A stretch of DNA of 64,000 nt, from contig JANPBZ010000121.1 in the NCBI GenBank assembly GCA_031430695.1, positions 1 through 64,000 of the forward strand, in the 5' to 3' direction. The first letter of the stretch is position 1. The number at the start of each line of letters is the position of its first letter. The DNA is from JAENVT01 sp031430695. GTDB taxonomy: Bacteria; Actinomycetota; Acidimicrobiia; Acidimicrobiales; Ilumatobacteraceae. The notes below the pieces were generated by a model. It was given only the letters and a program-made list of their open reading frames with translations, had not been told where the DNA came from and did not search any database. Below are positions 59,073-64,000 of this stretch, piece after piece. The position numbers and the translations under genes are program-made.

Positions 59073-59726
59073 CTACGGCTGCCGACCGGTCCAGGCGACG
59101 AGCTGATCGATCAACGGCGCATAACTGCTGACGGCGACGGCATTGGCGAACGGTGCGTCGAACTGGAGGTTGGCCGGAGCCGTGGCCCTGAATGCGTCCC
59201 ACATCGGTGTGCGGTCGGCCATCGGCAGATCACGGCGCATGGTGTCGAGCGCCAACTGACACACGTCGTCCTCCCAACGTGGCTGCTGACCGGTGGCCTT
59301 TGCCAGGTCCCAGGTATGGGTGGTGATTTCGCTGACGTACATCGCCAACACCTCTGCACCCGTCATGGTCGCCCACGGCAGCACGACCGTGCTGGCGAGC
59401 AGGGCGTCGTCGGACCACACATCGTCGACGGCGTCGGCTGCGGTCAACCAGTCGGCTGCCCAGTCGACATGTTCGACCACCGGGTCACCGAGCGAACCAG
59501 GAGCGAACGCTTCTTCGCCGCGGCCGATCCTGGCGACTCGGTGCAACACGAACACGAGGTGGTCGAGGAGCCCCTTCACGTTGTAGTCGTGGCATGGAGA
59601 CGGAAGGTCGAGGTGTTCCGGGCGCACGCCGGCGATGATCGGGGTGGCGATGTCGACTGCCGCGACAAACTGCGACCGTGGATCGGTGGAGGTCGTACCA
59701 GGGGTAGGGAGTGGTTCTGTGGTCAT
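59073..59726 (-). CDS. TIGR03086-type DinB-fold protein (maleylpyruvate-isomerase-like)
   Basis: A 217-residue protein with the metal-binding pattern DLPSPCHDYNVKGLLDHLVFVLHRVARIGRG and, later, MYVSEITTHTWDLAKATGQ, which supply the His triad. It belongs to the mycothiol-dependent DinB-like superfamily; the substrate is unknown. ATG 59726 is used; the longer reading is excluded by the operator. It is divergent from the WYL regulator gene. Confidence 0.85.
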   Translation of the reverse strand: MTTEPLPTPGTTSTDPRSQFVAAVDIATPIIAGVRPEHLDLPSPCHDYNVKGLLDHLVFVLHRVARIGRGEEAFAPGSLGDPVVEHVDWAADWLTAADAVDDVWSDDALLASTVVLPWATMTGAEVLAMYVSEITTHTWDLAKATGQQPRWEDDVCQLALDTMRRDLPMADRTPMWDAFRATAPANLQFDAPFANAVAVSSYAPLIDQLVAWTGRQP

Positions 59727-59745
59727 GACAGGAGCATGTGCCCTG

Positions 59746-59770
59746 AAACAGGTCACCTTCTGTCCTGTTT
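59746..59770. promoter_or_regulatory. Operator between the DinB-fold gene and the WYL regulator gene
   Basis: A perfect inverted repeat, AAACAGG - 11 nt - CCTGTTT, in the 62-nt divergent gap, probably bound by the WYL regulator to control both genes. Confidence 0.65.
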
Positions 59771-59788
59771 ATGTGGAAAGATTTTCGT

Positions 59789-60832
59789 ATGCGCGCCGAC
59801 CGCCTCGTGGCCATCCTGCTGATGCTGCAGACCAGGGGGCAGGTCACCGCCGTCGAGGTCGCAACCGAGCTGGAGATCTCGGAACGCACCGCCCGTCGTG
59901 ACCTGGATTCATTGGGGGTAGCCGGGTTGCCTGTGTACTCGGTGCAGGGCCGGAACGGTGGCTGGCGACTGCTCGGCGATGGTCGAACCGATCTCAGTGG
60001 TCTGACTTCAACCGAGACCCAGGCGCTGTTCTTGCTGGCGGGGCCGAGAGCCACGACGCCCGAGCTGCGAGCCGCGTTACGCAAGCTGGTGCGGGCCCTT
60101 CCCGAGCCGTTTCGCGAGCGTGCCGAGGCTGCTTCGGCAGCCGTGGTGCACGACGCCACGAGTTGGAGCGGCTCGGGTATCGAGCGACCGACACCGGTCC
60201 ATCTCGACGCCGTGCAGAGCGCGGTGATCGCCGGTCGCCAGATCGTGCTCGGATACATCGCCCGCGCAGGCGTGCCCACGACTCGCACCGTGCATCCTCT
60301 CGGCCTGGCCACCAAGAGCGGGTCCTGGTATCTCGTCGCCGAGACCGATGCCGGTCGCCGCACTTTCCGCGTCGACCGTATTCAGTCGGTCGAGATCACC
60401 GACGACCTCGTGATACGGCCGGAGGGTTTCGAGCTTGCCGATGCCTGGCAGATGATCACCACCGAGGTCGAGCACGTGCGTACCCCCATCGTGGTGCGTG
60501 CTCTCGTCGATCCGCAATCCATGTCGTGGTTGCGCCACACACTTGGTACCCGGCTGCGGATCGGCATGGCGATCGATGGCGGTCGTGTCGAAGTCGAGAT
60601 CCGCAGTCACAGTGAGTATTCGGTGGCCGCTGAGCTTGCTGGCTTCGGAGGCTTCATCGAGGTACTCGAACCGGCAACTGTGCGCAGCCGGTTGGCAGTG
60701 ATCGCAGCCGAACTCAGTGCCCTTTATGCCGGTACAGCGGCTTCAGCAAATTCGGCCATCGACGTGAATCGCCACGTCGGTGACACTTCGCCCGACGGTG
60801 TGGCCGTGGCCCCGGTGCCGCCCAGTTCGTGA
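59789..60832 (+). CDS. WYL-domain transcriptional regulator
   Basis: A 347-residue regulator. The HTH is MRADRLVAILLMLQTRGQVTAVEVATELEISERTARRDLD, followed by a WYL domain (RTVHPLGLATKSGSWYLVAETDAGRRTFRVDRI) and a C-terminal WCX extension. The last 36 residues run beyond the usual end and overlap the convergent dehalogenase gene by 109 nt. ATG 59789 is preferred to 59771. It probably controls the divergent DinB-fold gene. Confidence 0.88.
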   Translation: MRADRLVAILLMLQTRGQVTAVEVATELEISERTARRDLDSLGVAGLPVYSVQGRNGGWRLLGDGRTDLSGLTSTETQALFLLAGPRATTPELRAALRKLVRALPEPFRERAEAASAAVVHDATSWSGSGIERPTPVHLDAVQSAVIAGRQIVLGYIARAGVPTTRTVHPLGLATKSGSWYLVAETDAGRRTFRVDRIQSVEITDDLVIRPEGFELADAWQMITTEVEHVRTPIVVRALVDPQSMSWLRHTLGTRLRIGMAIDGGRVEVEIRSHSEYSVAAELAGFGGFIEVLEPATVRSRLAVIAAELSALYAGTAASANSAIDVNRHVGDTSPDGVAVAPVPPSS

Positions 60833-61440
60833 CGACGGTGGATCCACACCGAAGCCAGCCCCAGCGCGGCCGCGGGCTCGTGATCGTGGAACAGACTTTC
60901 GGCGACGTGCACGAGCCGATCGCGAGCGACGCCCAGGCGTGAGATCTCTTCGAACAGCCGGTCGAAGTGGCCTCGCCGCGGCTTGTACGAACCGACATCT
61001 TCTGCTGTCACAATCGCATCGAACGTCACGCCGAGACGCGGGTTGCTGGAGGCGAACGAAGCCCGATCGATGTTGCTGACGATGATCAACTTGAAACTCT
61101 TCGAGAGACGGGTCAACGAGTCGACCGAGTCGGGGAAAGCCGGCCAGTCCTTCACCGAATCGCCGTACGCCTTGGCATCGGCATCGGTCACCAGTGCACC
61201 CAGGTCGACGCCCACGCGGCGCAACGTCTCACCCAGGATCAGCGGGTACAGAACGTCAGGCATCTCGTCTTGAACAACCGATTCGTGCCGACCATGCGCG
61301 GCGATCAGCGCCTGATCGTCGAGTGTCAGCGCATTGCGTGTCGCCCATGGCCGCAAGGCGTTGGCGATGCCGGACTCCCAGTCGATGAGCGTGCCGTAGC
61401 AATCGAAGCTCAGCGCCTGGAATTGGTCGAAGTCGCTCAT
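60724..61440 (-). CDS. Haloacid dehalogenase, type II
   Basis: A 238-residue HAD enzyme: the nucleophile motif ALSFDCYGTLIDWESG (first Asp), SNIDRASF (motif II), SYKPRRGHF (Lys motif III) and the acidic motif around HDHEPAAALGLASVWI. It overlaps the WYL regulator gene by 109 nt convergently and the Tag gene by 4 nt. The family hydrolyses L-2-haloacids; the real substrate is open. Confidence 0.87.
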   Translation of the reverse strand: MSDFDQFQALSFDCYGTLIDWESGIANALRPWATRNALTLDDQALIAAHGRHESVVQDEMPDVLYPLILGETLRRVGVDLGALVTDADAKAYGDSVKDWPAFPDSVDSLTRLSKSFKLIIVSNIDRASFASSNPRLGVTFDAIVTAEDVGSYKPRRGHFDRLFEEISRLGVARDRLVHVAESLFHDHEPAAALGLASVWIHRRHELGGTGATATPSGEVSPTWRFTSMAEFAEAAVPA

Positions 61441-62069
61441 GCCGGTTTCGCACCCTTTCCGTGTTGGCGATACACCTTGCGCCGGGCCTGCTCGGATCGT
61501 TGCCGGACCCAACACCCGTCGAGATGGTCGTTGACCAGGCCCATCGCCTGCATGAACGCGTATACGGTGGTCGGCCCGACGAACGTCCAGCCGCGTCGCT
61601 TGAGATCCTTGGAAATTGCAGTCGAGGTGGCGGTCAGCGGCGGCAATTCCGTGGGCGGATCGACGAACGTCGCGTGCGGCCACATGTAGTTGGCGATCGA
61701 GCCGAACTCGTCGATCAGTTCGAGTGCGCGTGACGCGTTGTTGATCGTCGAGCGGATCTTGCCCTGATGGCGGACGATTCCCGCATCGCCGAGCAACCGG
61801 TCGACATCGTTCTCGTCGAAGTCGGCGACGAGTAGGGGGTCGAACCCGGCGAACGCTGTACGAAAGTTCTCGCGCTTGCGGAGAATGGTCAACCACGAAA
61901 GACCCGATTGGAACCCTTCGAGGCACAGCTTCTCGAACAGCCGATGGGCATCGCTGACGCCGAAGCCCCACTCGGTGTCGTGATAGGCGATGTAGTCGGG
62001 TGTGGACGATCCCCATGAGCAGCGGTCGTGTTTGTCGTCGCCTGCCACCACGTTCATCACGGCAGTCAT
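61437..62069 (-). CDS. tag: DNA-3-methyladenine glycosylase I
   Basis: A 210-residue base-excision enzyme: DRCSWGSSTPDYIAYHDTEWG, then LEGFQSGLSWLTILRKRENFR, RHQGKIRSTINNASR and GWTFVGPTTVYAFMQAMGLVNDH. The Cys and His zinc ligands of Tag are present (CSW and the terminal HLDGC). ATG 62069 is the main start. It begins the tag-dehalogenase pair and is divergent from the cyclase gene. Confidence 0.93.
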   Translation of the reverse strand: MTAVMNVVAGDDKHDRCSWGSSTPDYIAYHDTEWGFGVSDAHRLFEKLCLEGFQSGLSWLTILRKRENFRTAFAGFDPLLVADFDENDVDRLLGDAGIVRHQGKIRSTINNASRALELIDEFGSIANYMWPHATFVDPPTELPPLTATSTAISKDLKRRGWTFVGPTTVYAFMQAMGLVNDHLDGCWVRQRSEQARRKVYRQHGKGAKPA

Positions 62070-62100
62070 CGTGGCATCCCCGACACATACGATGCGACTC

Positions 62101-63081
62101 ATGACCACGCTGCCCTCGTATCGGGACCTTCCGAAGGTGAATGATCTGCCTGCCAGTTGGGGACTGTTGGGTTCGGGCGGCCCCGACTACTTCGGTTGCC
62201 TGAATCTGATGACACCCGAGAAGCTGGTGGCTGCGGCGCGGTTGGTCACTCGGGGAGCGGTCTTCGCGCTCAATTGGTCGGCCGAACTTCCGGATCCGCC
62301 GATGTTCGGCAGACTCAAGCACACCCATGAGGTTCTCGACCGTGCGACTGGCCACGACGACGTGTTGCACGGGTGGAACACTCAGTCGTCGTCTCAATGG
62401 GACGGCTTTCGCCACGTGAAGAACGTTCCCAACGGCTTCTACGACGGCGTCCCCGACGACGACCATGGCGTGGATCACTGGGCCCGCCGGGGCATTGCTG
62501 GGCGCGCCGTGCTGTGCGATGTCGGCCGCTGGCGAGCCGCGCAGGGACGACCGCTGCAGTATGGCGAGCCCGACGTGATCGAGCCCGACGACATCCTTGC
62601 CACGCTCGATGCACAGGGGTCGCCACTGGAGCACGGCGACGTTCTGTTGTTGCGCACCGGTTGGACAGAGTGGTACGAGACATCGACCGACGGGGCCATG
62701 CGGGCCGCTGCGGCCGACCGGGCGACGCTGAAGGCACCGGGATTGCCATCGGGAGAACGCACCGCCGAGTTCCTCTGGGATCTGCACATTGCCGCAATCG
62801 GGGCCGACAACCCCGCTGTCGAGGTGTGGCCGCAGGGAACGGGCCAGAACGCAGACGACGTCGCTGCACTGAAGGCGAATCATCCCGAACGCATGCACGA
62901 GGTGTTCGCCCACTCGTTGTTGCTGCCGATGCTGGGCATCCCACTCGGCGAGCTCTTCGACCTGTCGGCGCTCGCCGCCGATTGCGCCGCCGACGGTCGG
63001 TACGCATGCCTGTTCGTATCGGCTCCACTCAACATTCCGCACGGCGTAGCAACACCGCCGAACGCGTTGGCGATCAAGTAG
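62101..63081 (+). CDS. Cyclase-family (kynurenine formamidase-like) protein
   Basis: A 326-residue protein of the cyclase superfamily: SQWDGFRHVKN (with the metal-ligand His), GIAGRAVLCDVGRWRAAQG, DVLLLRTGWTEWYE and AEFLWDLHIAAIGADNPAVE. The HxGTHxD motif of true kynurenine formamidases is modified, as in the longer cyclase branch. It is close to the hypothetical gene downstream (5 nt gap) and may share a transcript. Confidence 0.82.
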   Translation: MTTLPSYRDLPKVNDLPASWGLLGSGGPDYFGCLNLMTPEKLVAAARLVTRGAVFALNWSAELPDPPMFGRLKHTHEVLDRATGHDDVLHGWNTQSSSQWDGFRHVKNVPNGFYDGVPDDDHGVDHWARRGIAGRAVLCDVGRWRAAQGRPLQYGEPDVIEPDDILATLDAQGSPLEHGDVLLLRTGWTEWYETSTDGAMRAAAADRATLKAPGLPSGERTAEFLWDLHIAAIGADNPAVEVWPQGTGQNADDVAALKANHPERMHEVFAHSLLLPMLGIPLGELFDLSALAADCAADGRYACLFVSAPLNIPHGVATPPNALAIK

Positions 63082-63086
63082 CTGAC

Positions 63087-63815
63087 ATGACTTCGCTGCT
63101 GCCCGTTCACGATCTCAACACCTTCGTGTCGACCAGAGACGCCCTGCATCGTGTCGCCGAACACGTGCTGGCCAAGGCGCGATTCGTCGATGATCGCGAG
63201 ATCAGGCTGACGGCCTTCGCCGGCGGGTTCGCCACGCCGATCCTCGACGGCGACACTCGGGTGCGGGTCGATGCCGACGATCTGGTCGTCGACGACAGCA
63301 CGGGGTCGCGGCGTATCGGATTGACGACCATCGGCGAGGCTGCTGCATTCGTCGGTGTCGAACCCGGCTTCCCGAGTGAGTTGTACGAACCGGCAACGTC
63401 GTTCGATCCTGACGAGCCGTTGCATCTGGATCGAGGTGCCGCCGAGACGCTGGCAGCGTGGTACGCCGGTACCGCGGAGGTGCTCGACCTTTTCGCCACC
63501 GAGATCGCCGATGCGAATCCTTCGCCTCTCATCTTGTGGCCTGAACACTTCGATCAGGCCTTCTTCACCGAGGATTCCGATGCAGCTCGCCGGGCCAACT
63601 ATGGGGCGTCGCCCGGCGACGAAGGCCATCCCGAGCCGTATCTCTACGTCGGCCCGTGGGGACCCACCGCTGACGACACGTTCTGGAATGCAGCGACTTT
63701 CAGCGGAGCAGTACTGCCGCTTTCACAACTCCTCGAAGCAGCGGATCCGAATCAGATCGCGCTGCGGTTCCTCCGCGCCGGTCGGGCGATTCTGGCGCCT
63801 CCCGACGGGGGGTGA
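63087..63815 (+). CDS. Conserved hypothetical protein
   Basis: A 242-residue protein without recognised domains. Recurring features are a hydrophilic N-terminal half (AFAGGFATPILDGDTRVRVDADD) and a C-terminal part with DPNPLILWPEHFDQAFF-like spacing and YLYVGPWGPTADDTFWNAA. No signal peptide or spans. The last 64 nt overlap the convergent CoA-transferase gene end. Confidence 0.6.
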   Translation: MTSLLPVHDLNTFVSTRDALHRVAEHVLAKARFVDDREIRLTAFAGGFATPILDGDTRVRVDADDLVVDDSTGSRRIGLTTIGEAAAFVGVEPGFPSELYEPATSFDPDEPLHLDRGAAETLAAWYAGTAEVLDLFATEIADANPSPLILWPEHFDQAFFTEDSDAARRANYGASPGDEGHPEPYLYVGPWGPTADDTFWNAATFSGAVLPLSQLLEAADPNQIALRFLRAGRAILAPPDGG

Positions 63816-64000
63816 CGGATCCCCGTGTAGCTCTTGGTCATCTTGATCGGTTGACCTGCGAGTGTGACCGAGCGGCTGCCGTCGGGTTGCTCGACGTCGA
63901 CGAGCATGCGGCGTGCCGCCACATGAGGATCGGCGAAGATGGCGGCCATGTCGTTGCCGGGGCGAGGTCTAGACGGCATGGTGGCTGAACCTGCAGGCCC
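63752..64000 (-). CDS. CaiB/BaiF CoA-transferase, C-terminal part, running off the window
   Basis: The minus-strand frame is open from the window edge. It reads NDMAAIFADPHVAARRMLVDVEQPDG then VTLAGQPIKMTKSYTGIRHPP, the C-terminal domain of class III CoA transferases. The last 20 residues (GGARIARPARRNRSAI) differ from the usual LGEHTDEVL ending, so the end may be altered or frameshifted. The upstream part is outside the window. Confidence 0.6.
   Translation of the reverse strand, partial: GPAGSATMPSRPRPGNDMAAIFADPHVAARRMLVDVEQPDGSRSVTLAGQPIKMTKSYTGIRHPPSGGARIARPARRNRSAI

Overview
The window is GC-rich, densely packed bacterial chromosome from an actinomycete-type organism. Supporting signs are a mycothiol-type arsenate reductase, an F420-type luciferase-like oxidoreductase, a SigB/SigF-like sigma factor with its partner-switching proteins, GAF-ANTAR proteins, a LytR_C lipoprotein with a Thr-rich linker, many GTG starts and probable leaderless transcripts. 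A member of the Acidimicrobiia is my best guess, made on gene content only. I found no rRNA, tRNA, CRISPR array or intact mobile element.

Region 1 (14-4174) is a MacAB-type exporter: adaptor, ATPase and permease, coupled by overlaps. Region 2 (4416-12554) is a ten-gene run with mostly 4-nt overlaps. It begins with an NsrR-like [Fe-S] repressor, a YwiC-like membrane protein, a RIC/YtfE iron-cluster repair protein and a group III truncated haemoglobin. It continues with a non-canonical molybdoenzyme complex (b-haem membrane subunit with a zinc ribbon, Nas/Nap-clade catalytic subunit, four-cluster ferredoxin, Tat-type Rieske protein, small membrane protein) and ends with a TDT/SLAC1-family channel. 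I read it as a nitrate (or related oxyanion) reduction unit packaged with its own nitric oxide defence. Region 3 (12560-20017) holds a broken DUF2231 gene, a GNAT gene with an internal amber codon, a MASE1-GGDEF-EAL protein, a divergent arsenic locus (acr3-arsR-arsM against arsC) and a scar of two truncated genes.

Region 4 (20041-32872) has the sulfate ABC importer (sbp-cysT-cysW-cysA), a TetR/SMP-30/phosphohistidine-domain cluster, metY with a CoA-binding protein, a cytoplasmic BisC-like reductase, a universal stress protein and YceI. Region 5 (32971-38171) has MarR, a luciferase-like monooxygenase, decayed phosphotransferase and maleylpyruvate-isomerase-like genes, a LacI regulator and an AI-2E-family transporter. 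Region 6 (38241-50192) is a stress-signalling block: sigma factor, STAS and HATPase partners, a 1004-residue SpoIIE phosphatase, two GAF-ANTAR proteins, small stress proteins and fumC.

Across regions 3-6 at least six and possibly seven promoters share the form GTTT(A/G/T/C)(G/A/C/T) - 14 nt (15 in one case) - GGGTA(C/T) or a close variant. They are the most coherent regulatory signal in the window and probably form the regulon of the sigma factor at 45469-46218. Region 7 (50220-64000) is mixed metabolism: an F420-type oxidoreductase, a cobalamin-binding protein, an intradiol dioxygenase, a proline-racemase-family enzyme lacking both catalytic cysteines, DNA glycosylase Tag, a haloacid dehalogenase and a cyclase. 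At 55690-56500 it contains a transposon/HNH graveyard with a pair of 47-nt hairpin repeats.

Gene decay is frequent: nine loci are truncated or interrupted. Several of the single-base disruptions could be sequencing errors and are flagged as such.
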